In this document: one piece after another, positions 18,447-27,027 of the stretch
Layout of the letters: the number at the start of each line of letters is the position of its first letter
How positions within the stretch are numbered: position 1 is the stretch's first letter
NCBI GenBank assembly: GCA_020846295.1
Contig: JADLEF010000207.1
Coordinates: 1-50,517 of the forward strand
DNA: 50,517 nt
Direction: 5' to 3'
Origin: Acidimicrobiales bacterium
GTDB lineage: Bacteria > Actinomycetota > Acidimicrobiia > Acidimicrobiales > CAIXPF01
Made by a program: the position numbers and the translations under genes
The notes under the pieces: model-generated
What the model was told of the DNA's origin: nothing
Seen by the model: only the letters and a program-made list of their open reading frames with translations
Database searches by the model: none

Positions 18447-19409
18447 CTCAGCAGTCGCCGGTCCGCCCGCGGATGGACCGACGACGGCGGCGGGTTGCAC
18501 CCGAGGCGTCCGCGGCAGGCGCAGCGAGGCGAGCAGCGCCGCCTCCATCGCCGGGCCGACGTGATGGCCTGCGCCCGCCACCTCGGTACAGCCAACGCCC
18601 AGCGAGGCGGCGAGGCGATGGCCGTGGGCCGACGGCACGACGGGGTCGTCGGCGCCGTGCAGCACCCGCACCGTGAACCCCGGTGGCGCGTCGGTGGCCA
18701 GCGGGCCGGCGGCGAGCCACGCGACGCGGTGGTCATCATCGGGGTTGAAGCCGTGCTCGAACCACCGCTGCACCTCGGAGCGATGGGCGGCGCGGACCTC
18801 GGCGGAGGCATCGAGCTCGGCCACCTCGGCGGGCGAGCGTTCGGCCCGCAGCTCGCGACCGATCAGACGGACGAGATCCGAGGTCGGGGCGCTGCGGCGG
18901 CGGAGCACCAACGCCACCACCGTCGGCTCCGTCGGGCCCCGATGGCGGGGATCGGCGTACCAGCCCGATGTCCCGATGACGCTCACCCCACCGATCGGTC
19001 TGCGGGCCCGGCCCTGCCGCTGCGCGGCCCGCAGCGCGACCCACCCGCCGAGCCCGACCCCGACCAGTTCGAGCGGCGGTCCGGCCGGTGACGCTGCGCC
19101 GAGCTCGTCGCACAGCGCCAGCAGATCGTCCACGAGCACCTCGGCGTCGCCGGCCGCCCGGTCCCAGCTGCTGCGGCCCTGCCCCCGCCAGTCGAAGCGC
19201 ACCACGCCCCCGCGCTCGGCCAGCGCGACGAGCAGCGCCGGCGACCAGTACTCGGCGTTGCGCCCACCGGGCGGGCACAGCACGACGGTGGGCCCCTCCG
19301 ACCCATCCGACCCATCCGGCCCCCACCGCTCGTACCAGATCCGGGCCCCGTCGGGGCGCACCAGCCACGCCGTCAGCGGCGGCGGACCGGCGGCGGGACG
19401 GGCGGTCAT
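18444..19409 (-). CDS. Alpha/beta-hydrolase
   Basis: 321-residue alpha/beta-hydrolase fold enzyme, cytoplasmic. Oxyanion region LCPPGGRNAEYW, strand VVRFDWRGQGRSSWD, nucleophile-elbow position LVGVGLGGWVAL where the usual G-x-S-x-G Ser is replaced by G-V-G-L-G-G, LHGADDPVVP with the acid and AGAGHHVG with the His. The elbow lacks Ser, so the protein may not be a classical esterase. ATG 19409 is preferred to GTG 19418, because a -10-like TACTGT occupies 19422-19417 and would include that GTG. It is divergent from the LLM gene. Confidence 0.85.
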   Translation of the reverse strand: MTARPAAGPPPLTAWLVRPDGARIWYERWGPDGSDGSEGPTVVLCPPGGRNAEYWSPALLVALAERGGVVRFDWRGQGRSSWDRAAGDAEVLVDDLLALCDELGAASPAGPPLELVGVGLGGWVALRAAQRQGRARRPIGGVSVIGTSGWYADPRHRGPTEPTVVALVLRRRSAPTSDLVRLIGRELRAERSPAEVAELDASAEVRAAHRSEVQRWFEHGFNPDDDHRVAWLAAGPLATDAPPGFTVRVLHGADDPVVPSAHGHRLAASLGVGCTEVAGAGHHVGPAMEAALLASLRLPRTPRVQPAAVVGPSAGGPATAE

Positions 19410-19416
19410 CGAGCGC

Positions 19417-19422
19417 ACAGTA
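19417..19422 (-). promoter_or_regulatory. -10 element of the alpha/beta-hydrolase gene
   Basis: TACTGT on the minus strand, 7 bases before ATG 19409; leaderless pattern. Confidence 0.45.
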
Positions 19423-19490
19423 GTGGCCGCCGTCGCCCCCGACGCGGTGGCGCCGACCGCGTGCGCCGGTGTCGCACGGGTCCCGGCGGC

Positions 19491-19496
19491 TACGGT
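19491..19496 (+). promoter_or_regulatory. -10 element of the LLM-patatin operon
   Basis: TACGGT, about 55 bases before ATG 19551. A short leader with a GAAAGGGCG Shine-Dalgarno follows. Confidence 0.4.
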
Positions 19497-19550
19497 GCGC
19501 CGGGTACCCGCGGGCTACGAGCAACGCCGTACGGCGAAAGGGCGACCGGC

Positions 19551-20618
19551 ATGCGCATCGCGATCGGCATCGGTGGAGCGGCCTCCGGGCGCCGCAACGA
19601 CTTCCAGGAGCAGGTCGACTTCGTCCGGGAGGCGGAGCGCCTCGGGGTGGACGTGGTGTGGTCCGCCGAGGCGTGGGGTCAGGACGCCGTCGTCCCCCTC
19701 GCCTACCTCGCGGCCCGCACCGAACGGGTGCTGCTGGGCAGCGGGATCATGCAGATCTCCGCCCGTGTCCCGTCCATGACGGCGATGACCGCGCTGACCA
19801 TGGCCACCGTGTCCGACGACCGCTTCATCCTCGGCCTCGGGGCCAGCGGCCCGCAGGTGGTGGAGGGCCTCAACGGCCAGCCGTTCGCCCGGCCCCTCGA
19901 GCGGCTGAGGGAACACGTCGACATCGTCAGGCTCGCCTTCGCCGGCGAGAAGCTGGTCTACGACGGTCACCAGTACGTGCTGCCCCGCCCCGGCGGCGAG
20001 GGCAAGGCGCTGCGCCTGGCTCAGCCCGGCAACCCGAACATCCCCATCTACCTGGCCACGCTCGGCCCCGCCGCGCTGCGCTACACCGGCGCGTCGGCCG
20101 ACGGCTGGGTCGGGACCTCCTTCGTGCCCGAAGCGGCCGACGTGCTGCTCGGCCCGATCGCCGAGGGCGCCGCAGCGGCCGGGCGGGATCTCACCGCGCT
20201 CGACCTGCAGGCGGGCGGCAGCGTCGCCTTCGGGGACCGAGGCGAGCTGCTCGACCGCTTCCGGCCCGGCGTCGCGTTCCCGATCGGCGCCATGGGCTCC
20301 AAGCAGCACAACTTCTACCGCGAAGCGTTCATCCGGGCCGGTTACGCCGAGGACTGCGCCGAGGTCGCCCGGCTGTGGCTCGACGGCAAGCGGGACGAGG
20401 CCATCGCCCGGGTGCCCGACGAGCTCGTCGTCCAGACCACGTTGATCGGCACCGACGCCGAGGTGGCCGAGCGCATCGCCGCCTACCGGCGATCCGGCAT
20501 CACCACGCTGCGGGTCCAGCCCGAGGGCGCGGACCAGACCGCCCGGCTCGATACGTTGGCCCGGGTGATCGACCTCATCCGGGCCGACGAGCAGGCCGCG
20601 GCGGCCGACCGCCGGTGA
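19551..20618 (+). CDS. LLM-class (luciferase-like) flavin/F420-dependent oxidoreductase
   Basis: TIM-barrel oxidoreductase of 355 residues, probably using F420 or FMN. N-terminus MRIAIGIGG, then EAERLGVDVVWSAEAWGQDAVVPLAYLAARTERVLLG (positions 24-60, typical of F420-type LLM proteins), MATVSDDRFILGLGASGPQVVEG and PIYLATLGPAALR. The substrate is unknown; mycobacterial relatives act on steroids or lipids. ATG 19551 has GAAAGGGCG upstream. It is the first gene of an operon with the large patatin-like protein: the LLM stop and the next GTG overlap (GTGA). Confidence 0.9.
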   Translation: MRIAIGIGGAASGRRNDFQEQVDFVREAERLGVDVVWSAEAWGQDAVVPLAYLAARTERVLLGSGIMQISARVPSMTAMTALTMATVSDDRFILGLGASGPQVVEGLNGQPFARPLERLREHVDIVRLAFAGEKLVYDGHQYVLPRPGGEGKALRLAQPGNPNIPIYLATLGPAALRYTGASADGWVGTSFVPEAADVLLGPIAEGAAAAGRDLTALDLQAGGSVAFGDRGELLDRFRPGVAFPIGAMGSKQHNFYREAFIRAGYAEDCAEVARLWLDGKRDEAIARVPDELVVQTTLIGTDAEVAERIAAYRRSGITTLRVQPEGADQTARLDTLARVIDLIRADEQAAAADRR

Positions 20619-23600
20619 CCGTGCCGGACGGCGCCGAGGAGCTGCCGCCACCGCGTTCGCCGTTGCGCCGGCCCGCCGGCCTCGAGGGCCCGGTCGCCCT
20701 ACGGGCGTGGATCGGTCTCGCTGCGCTGTGCACGATCGCCGTGGCGCTGGTCGTGCTGAGCGCGCCGGTCGGCTACCTCGAGCTGCCGCTTGCGCACCGC
20801 GCCGCTCGCGTGCGCCAACTGCTCGGCGCGTGGTCCGAGGACGACGTGCGACGGGCCCGCCTGCTGCTCGATCTCAGCTACGGGCTCATCCCGCTGATCG
20901 TCGGCCTGTTCGGCACCGCCTGCTTCTGGCGGGCCGGGGTGGAACCGAAAGGTGTGCGCCACGACGGGTTCTGGCGCCGGCCGGCACTGTTCGCGTCGCT
21001 GGCCGGCATCGCCGGGGTCTGCGCCCTCATCCAGAGCGTGCTCTACGAGCGACGGATCAGCGCCTACCGGCGCGACGGGGGCATCGGCGCCGATCCCGAC
21101 TGGCAGTTCGCCTTCGCGTTCACCACCTTCCTCCTGCTGGGGTTGGTGCTGGCCAACCTGTTGACCCTGCTCCCCCAGCGCCTGCCGCCCCCCATCGGCG
21201 GCCCGCTGTTCGGCCGCTCCGAGCAGCGTCCGCAGTTCCTGCGCCCACCTGGCGGCGCCCACCCCTGGGAGCCGCCCGCATCTGGGGCGCGCCGCATCGG
21301 CATCAGCTGCTCCGGCGGCGGGTTGCGCTCCGCGTCGTTCTCGCTCGGCGCCCTGCAGGTGCTGCGCCGTCACGGCGTGCTCAGCCGCGCCCGCTACCTG
21401 GCCGCGGTGTCCGGGGGCTGCTACCTGGCGACGGGCCTGGCCACCGCCCGCCGCGCCGCTGATGCCGAGCCGACCCGCCCCGATGAGCCCGCCCCCTTCG
21501 CGGCCGGCTCGCCCGAGGAGCGCTGGCTGCGGTCCAACTCGTCGTACCTGGCGCCGGATCGCCGGACGTTGCTGGCCGGCCTCGCCCGCCTGGTCGGCGG
21601 CATCGGCGTCAACCTCATCCTCATCTGGCTGCTGCTGTTCGCGGTGGCGCGACCGGTCGGCTGGTCGATGTCCGCCGATGCCGTGCACCCCGAGCTGCGG
21701 GCACGGGAACCGATCGTGCGGCCGGTCGAGCCACCCCAGGAGCGCCGGCGGGTGCTGACGCTGCCTGCCGACGCGGCCCGACGCACCGCCTCGCAGGTGG
21801 ACGAGCTCACGGAGCGCGCCGGGGCCGGCGAGGCGGTCATCGTCGGCGAGCTGAACGTGGCGTGGGACGACCTCGTCGTCGACCTGCAGGGCCGGGAGAT
21901 CACCGAGCGGCGCGTCGCCCTGCCGGTCTCCGCCACCCGATCGGGCGTGATCGTGCTCGACGACGGGCGGTTGCGCATCAGCCGCCAGCCCCGCATCGCG
22001 GTGGACAACACCCCGATCGTCGAGCGGTACAACAGCGACGGCACCGATCCGGTCGCCATCGGCACGCAGCCCGCGTTCGGCTTCGACGACGACGGCATCG
22101 TCGACCAGCCGATCATCGACGCCCTCCTCGAGGGCGACCTCGACGCCGACGGGCTCGACGAGCTGACCGGCCGCATCGAGCTCGACCGGCCGCCGGAGGT
22201 ACGGCTCCGCCAGGCGTTGACCGGCAGGCCACCCCTGCGGATCGAGCCGTGGATGGTGGCGGTGCCGGCCGTGTTCGGCGGCCTGGCGCTGGTCCTGTAC
22301 CTCGCCCAGCTGCTGCGGCGCGACGAACGCTGGCCCCTCGGGCGGGTGCTGGGCGCGCTGAGCGGTGCCGGCCTGCTGAGCGCCGCCCTGCTGGTGGTCC
22401 TGCCCGCCGCCACCGTGGCGGTGCCGCACGCGGTGAGCGCCGTGGCCGGGATCGTCCCCGGGATGCCCTCCCGGCCGGCCGGCTCCGGCTCCGGCTGGGC
22501 GGATCTCACCCCCGGGGCGTTGGGCTTCGCGGTGGCCGTCGCGGCATCGCTGCGCACGTACCTGCAACGCCGGGGCAGCCAACCCGGCCGGCTGCTGCGC
22601 TGGCTCCGCGTCGCCGCCGCGCTGGCGGTACCGCTGGTGGCGGCGGTGCTGTTCGTGGACCTGGTGCAGCTCGCCGCGGCGAACGGCCCGTTCGGGCACC
22701 TGGCCGGCCTCGGCCTCGGCTGGGTGGCGGTGCCGGACTGGATCCGCTGGCTCGGGGTGCTCGCCGTCCTCGTCGGGCTGTGGCGCGTGGCCGACGCCCA
22801 CGCCTGGTCGATGTACCCGTTCTACAAGGAGCGCCTGCAGGACGCCTACGTGCTGGAGCGGCGGGCGGACAGCGCCCGCCCGATCCCCTACCGGGAGCCG
22901 ATCTGGTTCAGCGAGCACGCCGATCTCGGCGGCGACGGGCCGCAGCTGGTGGTGTGCGCGGCGGCGAACCTGTCCGACCCGGGCCGGGTGCCGCCGGGCC
23001 GGCGTTGCGTCTCGTTCACGTTCTCGGCCACCGAGGTGGGGGGCCCGCAGGTCGGGTACGTGGCCACCACCGACCTCGAGTCGACGCTCGGCCAGGCCCG
23101 CCAGCGCGACGTGACGATGGTGGCGGCGATGGCCATCTCGGGCGCCGCGGTGTCCCCGGCCATGGGCAAGCTCGGGGTGGGACCGCTGGGCCGGCTGTTC
23201 GCCGTGTTGAACCTCCGGCTCGGGGTGTGGTTGCCCCACCCGGAGTGGGTGCGCCGGTTGATCGAGGTGGAGGGGTCCCACGGCCGCTGGAAGGACCGGC
23301 CGGGCTGGCCGTACTTCGTGCGCGAGGCCCTGGGGCGCTTCCGCTTCGCCGATCGCTACCTCTACGTGTCCGACGGTGGGCACTGGGAGAACCTCGGGCT
23401 GGTGGAGCTGCTGCGACGCGGCTGCACCGACATCTACTGCGTCAGCGCGGCGGGCGACGGGCCGTCGTCGTTCGCCACCATCGCCGAGGCGATCGGCCTG
23501 GCCCGGGAAGAGCTCGGGATCGAGATCGACATCGAGCTGTCCGCGCTGCGGGCCGACCCGGTGCCCGTGCCCGTGCCCGTGGCGGTGACCGGTCGGCGGC

Positions 23601-24019
23601 TGCTGCGGCGCGGCCCGCAGGGCACCGAGCAGAACCGGACCTTCGCCGCCCAGCCGTACGCCATCGGCCGGGTGCTGTACCCGGGGCGGTGCCGGCACGA
23701 CGGGCAGGCCGTCGAGGGGCGCTTGGTGGTGGTCGAGGCGAACCTGACCGACCGCATCCCGTGGGACGTCCAGGGCTTCGCCGAGGCGACGGAGCGCTTC
23801 CCCGACGAGTCCACCGGCGACCAGTTCTTCGACCATCGCCAGTTCGAGGCCTACCGCCGCCTGGGCGACTACCAGATGGAGGCGGCGCTGGCCGCCATCG
23901 ACGAGCTCGACGCGGTCGACGCGCGCGAGCCGGCCGCCGACGCGGCGGCCGAGCCCCCCCGCCGCGACGGCGGAGACGGGCGGCGGGCGCCGCGCGGGCG
24001 CACGACCAGGCGCACCTGA
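20615..24019 (+). CDS. Large membrane protein with a split patatin/cPLA2-like phospholipase domain
   Basis: 1134-residue membrane protein, probably a lipid acyl hydrolase facing the cytoplasm. Four hydrophobic segments come first (about 29-50, 90-105, 128-148, 165-190). The lipase begins with the oxyanion loop SGGGLRSASFSLGALQ (about 230-247) and the nucleophile AVSGGC (about 263). A long insertion of about 400 residues with further membrane segments, roughly residues 325 to 735, separates these from PFYKERLQDAYVLER and the catalytic-Asp motif YVSDGGHWENLG (about 917). The same layout is known in uncharacterised patatin-like families of proteobacteria. The insert includes an acidic DDDGIVDQ/DLDADGLDEL segment. 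GTG start in GTGA overlap with the LLM gene. Tail about 45 residues, low complexity. Confidence 0.82.
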   Translation: MTVPDGAEELPPPRSPLRRPAGLEGPVALRAWIGLAALCTIAVALVVLSAPVGYLELPLAHRAARVRQLLGAWSEDDVRRARLLLDLSYGLIPLIVGLFGTACFWRAGVEPKGVRHDGFWRRPALFASLAGIAGVCALIQSVLYERRISAYRRDGGIGADPDWQFAFAFTTFLLLGLVLANLLTLLPQRLPPPIGGPLFGRSEQRPQFLRPPGGAHPWEPPASGARRIGISCSGGGLRSASFSLGALQVLRRHGVLSRARYLAAVSGGCYLATGLATARRAADAEPTRPDEPAPFAAGSPEERWLRSNSSYLAPDRRTLLAGLARLVGGIGVNLILIWLLLFAVARPVGWSMSADAVHPELRAREPIVRPVEPPQERRRVLTLPADAARRTASQVDELTERAGAGEAVIVGELNVAWDDLVVDLQGREITERRVALPVSATRSGVIVLDDGRLRISRQPRIAVDNTPIVERYNSDGTDPVAIGTQPAFGFDDDGIVDQPIIDALLEGDLDADGLDELTGRIELDRPPEVRLRQALTGRPPLRIEPWMVAVPAVFGGLALVLYLAQLLRRDERWPLGRVLGALSGAGLLSAALLVVLPAATVAVPHAVSAVAGIVPGMPSRPAGSGSGWADLTPGALGFAVAVAASLRTYLQRRGSQPGRLLRWLRVAAALAVPLVAAVLFVDLVQLAAANGPFGHLAGLGLGWVAVPDWIRWLGVLAVLVGLWRVADAHAWSMYPFYKERLQDAYVLERRADSARPIPYREPIWFSEHADLGGDGPQLVVCAAANLSDPGRVPPGRRCVSFTFSATEVGGPQVGYVATTDLESTLGQARQRDVTMVAAMAISGAAVSPAMGKLGVGPLGRLFAVLNLRLGVWLPHPEWVRRLIEVEGSHGRWKDRPGWPYFVREALGRFRFADRYLYVSDGGHWENLGLVELLRRGCTDIYCVSAAGDGPSSFATIAEAIGLAREELGIEIDIELSALRADPVPVPVPVAVTGRRLLRRGPQGTEQNRTFAAQPYAIGRVLYPGRCRHDGQAVEGRLVVVEANLTDRIPWDVQGFAEATERFPDESTGDQFFDHRQFEAYRRLGDYQMEAALAAIDELDAVDAREPAADAAAEPPRRDGGDGRRAPRGRTTRRT

Positions 24020-24075
24020 TCGGGCGGTGAGCGGCCGCCCGGTTGCCGGGTTGCCGCTCACTGGCAGACCGTCAG

Positions 24076-24081
24076 TACGCT
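24076..24081 (+). promoter_or_regulatory. -10 element of the thioesterase gene
   Basis: TACGCT, 8 bases before ATG 24090; no Shine-Dalgarno. Confidence 0.5.
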
Positions 24082-24089
24082 CCGCCGCC

Positions 24090-24752
24090 ATGGAGCCCAC
24101 CGGGGAACTCGATGCCGACAACGTCGCCGCTCGGGAGCGTCTGGCCGACGCGATCCGCGCCCTGAACCACGCGCTGGTCGGTCACCTGGCACCGACCGGA
24201 TCGGTGATCGCCGCCGCCGACCGCGTCGAGCAGTTGGTCGACGAACTGCGGCACGGCCCACGACGGGTGCGCGAGACATCGAGGATGGCCCAGCGGTACC
24301 TCGAGCCGCTGCCGGCGGACGGTGAGCTGCTGCTCACGTCGCCGGAGCGCCCGTTCGCCGGGCGCGCCAACCCGTACGGCATCCCGCTCGAGGTCTGGTA
24401 CCGGGCCCCGTGGGTACAGACCGAGCTGGTGCTCGGGGCGGCGTACGAGGGGGCGCCGGGCCGCTCGCACGGCGGCGTGGTGGCGGCGATCTTCGATGAC
24501 CTGACGGGCTTCGTGCTCTCCACCCTCGGCGTGATGGCCTACACCGGGCGGCTGACGGTCCACTACCACGCCGGTGTACCGCTCGATGTGCCGGTGGTGT
24601 TCCGGGCCCGGCTCGCGTCGAGGGACGGCCGCAAGCTGTTCGTCGAGGCGGAGGGATCCGACGGCACGACGCAGCTGGCGACCGCCGAGGCGCTCTTCAT
24701 CCAGATCCCCTCCGAACGCCTCGGCCTGCCGGCGGGGTTGCGCACCGGCTGA
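24090..24752 (+). CDS. PaaI-type hotdog-fold thioesterase
   Basis: 220 residues. The N-terminal 90 residues form a helical extension; the C-terminal hotdog domain has GRSHGGVVAAIFDDLTGFVLS, where H-G-G and the Asp of DD are the usual catalytic residues, then TGRLTVHYHAGVPLDVPVVFRARL. Enzymes of this family cleave acyl- or aryl-CoA thioesters in the cytoplasm. The substrate is unknown. The ATG follows TACGCT by 8 bases. It converges with the carbonic anhydrase gene with 36 bases between them and no clear terminator. Confidence 0.88.
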   Translation: MEPTGELDADNVAARERLADAIRALNHALVGHLAPTGSVIAAADRVEQLVDELRHGPRRVRETSRMAQRYLEPLPADGELLLTSPERPFAGRANPYGIPLEVWYRAPWVQTELVLGAAYEGAPGRSHGGVVAAIFDDLTGFVLSTLGVMAYTGRLTVHYHAGVPLDVPVVFRARLASRDGRKLFVEAEGSDGTTQLATAEALFIQIPSERLGLPAGLRTG

Positions 24753-24788
24753 GGTGCGCGGTACGGCGGGGGCCGCGGGCCGACCCGA

Positions 24789-25970
24789 TCAGTGCCCGGC
24801 TGTCGTCGCCGTCGCCGGCTCGTCGTGGGAGGCGTCCGCCGGCTGGTCGTGGGAGGCATCGGCCGGATCGTCGTGGGAGGCGTCCGCCGGCTGATCGTGG
24901 GAGGCACCGGCATCGGCGCCGTGGTCGTCCGCCGTGTCGGCCCCCTCGACATCGGTCACGTCGTCGACCTCGACCACGACCTCCCGGTCGCCCTGCTCCT
25001 GCACCGGTCGCCGGCTGTCGGGGTGCTTCGCCATGAACCGGGCAACCTGCAGCTTCGACATCTGCAACGGGGTCAGCATCAGGTGCCAACGCACGTGCTC
25101 GGTGCACGGCGGCGTGGTGAGCGACCCGTTGTAGCGGACCATCGTCCGGTTCGCCGGCAGCAGCTCGAGCGGGTCGATCGGCTCCTCCCCCTCGATCGTC
25201 TCACCGGCCGAGGGCAGCTCGTCGAAGATCGGCTTGAGCGTCTCGTTCTCCGCGCCTCGTTGGATCAGCACGCCGACCACCGCCAGCTCCCCCGCCTCGC
25301 TCTTGTGGACCAGGTGGTACTCCACCGGGTAGGCGGCACCGGCCAGCAGGTGCTCGCTCGGCGCGTGGAAGTGGAACTGCACCAGCGTGAACGGCACCCC
25401 GTCGATCACCATCGCACCGGCGTCGTCGAGGTTGACCTGCACCGTGTGGCCGTTGTCGACCACCGTGTAGGCGGACAGGTGGTAGCGGAAGTCGATCACC
25501 TGCTCCGCCGGGGCGCCGGGGAACGGCGCCTCCGTGGTCGTCGTCTCCTGCGGGACGGTCGTCTCGGTGGTCGTCGTGCGCGCCGCCTTCTTCGCCGTGG
25601 TGGTCGTCGTCTCCTCGGCGATGGTGGTGGTGGTCGGCGCGGCGGCCACGAAGGGCACGCCTTCGGTGATGTCGATCGGCGACTGCTCGTCCCCGGTCGA
25701 GCACAACGACCAGTCCTCCGCCAGCTCCCCCCAGAGCTCGGGGCCTTCCTCACCCTCGTAGGTCCAGTGCGGCAGCGACCCGCCGCTCGGCACCGGCACC
25801 CGGGCCTGCTCCTCGGGGGCGTCGGGTCGGGTCGAGGTGTCCTTCGCTTCGTCACCGCCACCGCCGAACGGTCCGCAGGCGGCGAGGGACAGGACGGAGG
25901 CGGCCAGGACGGCACGGCGGACGCGCGACTTCACCTCGCAGACGTCGACGCGGCGGCGCACCGGCCTCAT
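24789..25970 (-). CDS. Alpha-type carbonic anhydrase lipoprotein with Thr-rich insertion and repeat tail
   Basis: Exported lipoprotein (lipobox LSLAAC) that would hydrate CO2 outside the membrane. Two zinc His lie in FHFHAPSEH and the third in VEYHLVH; SLTTPPCTE and QSPIDI are also conserved, so the active site looks complete. Between QSPIDI and the first core strand a segment of about 45 residues is almost all Thr, Glu and Ala (TTTTIAEETTTTT, then TTTTETTVP), a linker inside the domain. The last 50 residues repeat SHD(Q/D/E)PADA four times. Start ATG 25970 gives a long Arg-rich n-region; GTG 25934 (VKSRVRRAVLAASV) would give a more compact signal and is nearly as likely. Confidence 0.87.
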   Translation of the reverse strand: MRPVRRRVDVCEVKSRVRRAVLAASVLSLAACGPFGGGGDEAKDTSTRPDAPEEQARVPVPSGGSLPHWTYEGEEGPELWGELAEDWSLCSTGDEQSPIDITEGVPFVAAAPTTTTIAEETTTTTAKKAARTTTTETTVPQETTTTEAPFPGAPAEQVIDFRYHLSAYTVVDNGHTVQVNLDDAGAMVIDGVPFTLVQFHFHAPSEHLLAGAAYPVEYHLVHKSEAGELAVVGVLIQRGAENETLKPIFDELPSAGETIEGEEPIDPLELLPANRTMVRYNGSLTTPPCTEHVRWHLMLTPLQMSKLQVARFMAKHPDSRRPVQEQGDREVVVEVDDVTDVEGADTADDHGADAGASHDQPADASHDDPADASHDQPADASHDEPATATTAGH

Positions 25971-26004
25971 CGCCAACAGAGGGGAACGCCCGTGCTCCGC
26001 GGGC

Positions 26005-26010
26005 TACCGT
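26005..26010 (+). promoter_or_regulatory. -10 element of the 26 kb SDR gene
   Basis: TACCGT, 38 bases before ATG 26049; a Shine-Dalgarno (CAGGGGGAA) lies between. Confidence 0.4.
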
Positions 26011-26048
26011 GCCGCCATCACTGCGGCACACAGCACCAGGGGGAACTC

Positions 26049-26885
26049 ATGAGCGCTCGACTCGACGGGAAGGTCGCCATCGTGACCGGGGGCGGCAACG
26101 GCCTCGGCCGGGCCAGCGCCATCCGCTTCGCCGAGGAGGGTGCGGCCGGCGTGGTGGTCGCCGACCTGCTCGAAGCGCCCGCCCGGGAGACCGTCGGCCT
26201 GGTCGAGGCGGCCGGCGGGCGAGCCGTCTTCCACCCCCTCGATGCCGCCAGCCGGGACGACAACGCCGCCATGGTGGCGCTCGCCCTCGAGCGCTTCGGT
26301 CAGGTCGATGTGCTGCTCACCGCGGCCGGGGTCAGCCATGGCGCCTACCGCAGCGGCGACGCCGACATCGCGCGCAAACGGATGATGGAGAGCGTCGACA
26401 ACGCCCTCACCCCCTGGGTGCCCTTCCTCGATCTCACCGTCGAGGAACTGCAGGCGGTGCTCGACGTCAACCTGATCGGCACCATGCTGGCGGTCCAGGC
26501 GGTCGCCGCGCACCTGGTGGAGGCCGAGCGGCAGGGCTCGCTCATCACCATCGCCTCGATCATGGCCAAGTCGAACAGCGGGCCGGTCCCGTACAACGTG
26601 TCCAAGGCCGGGGTCTGGATGCTCACCAAGATCGCCGCCCGCGTCCTCGCTCCCAGGGGCATCCGGGTCAACGCCATCGGCCCCGGCTACGTGTCGACCA
26701 ACATGACCGCCGCCATCAAGGAGACACCGCCGGAGTTCCTGGTGCCGTTCATGGCCCAGATCCCGATGGGCCGTTTCGGTGAACCGGTCGAGATCGCCAA
26801 CACCGCGGTCTTTCTGGCGTCGGACGAATCCAGCTACTTCACTGGGGAGATCCTCCATCCGGACGGCGGGTTCTACACGGAGTGA
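26049..26885 (+). CDS. Short-chain dehydrogenase/reductase
   Basis: 278-residue classical SDR. Cofactor loop TGGGNGLG (13-20), LTAAGVSHG in place of the usual N-N-A-G, Ser in TIASIMA and YNVSK with the Tyr/Lys pair. The acidic VVADLLEA after strand 2 suggests NAD. About 25 extra residues between strand 4 and the catalytic Ser (DADIARKRMMESVDN) are an insertion relative to the minimal SDR. The substrate is unknown. GGGGGAA lies before the ATG. The gene has its own promoter, divergent from the carbonic anhydrase. Confidence 0.9.
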   Translation: MSARLDGKVAIVTGGGNGLGRASAIRFAEEGAAGVVVADLLEAPARETVGLVEAAGGRAVFHPLDAASRDDNAAMVALALERFGQVDVLLTAAGVSHGAYRSGDADIARKRMMESVDNALTPWVPFLDLTVEELQAVLDVNLIGTMLAVQAVAAHLVEAERQGSLITIASIMAKSNSGPVPYNVSKAGVWMLTKIAARVLAPRGIRVNAIGPGYVSTNMTAAIKETPPEFLVPFMAQIPMGRFGEPVEIANTAVFLASDESSYFTGEILHPDGGFYTE

Positions 26886-26971
26886 TCGGCGGACCATCAG
26901 CGCCGCGACCCTGCACGAAATCGCGCTTTGCGTGGTCTTATCGTACGGATCGCGGTTTTCCCCCGATTCTG

Positions 26972-26977
26972 GGTAGC
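26972..26977 (+). promoter_or_regulatory. Possible -10 element of the L,D-transpeptidase gene
   Basis: TAGCGT in the 142-base gap upstream of ATG 27028. This gap is less GC-rich than its surroundings. The leader would be about 45 bases. Confidence 0.4.
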
Positions 26978-27027
26978 GTGCACGGCGTTCTGTTGAGGGC
27001 GCAACGGCACGGGAGCACGGGAGCGAC

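Noticed and set aside
20699-24121. 1140-codon open frame on the minus strand opposite the patatin gene
   Set aside because: Its translation is Arg/Gly/Ala-rich with no fold, as expected of antisense to a GC-rich gene; the plus strand carries clear catalytic motifs.
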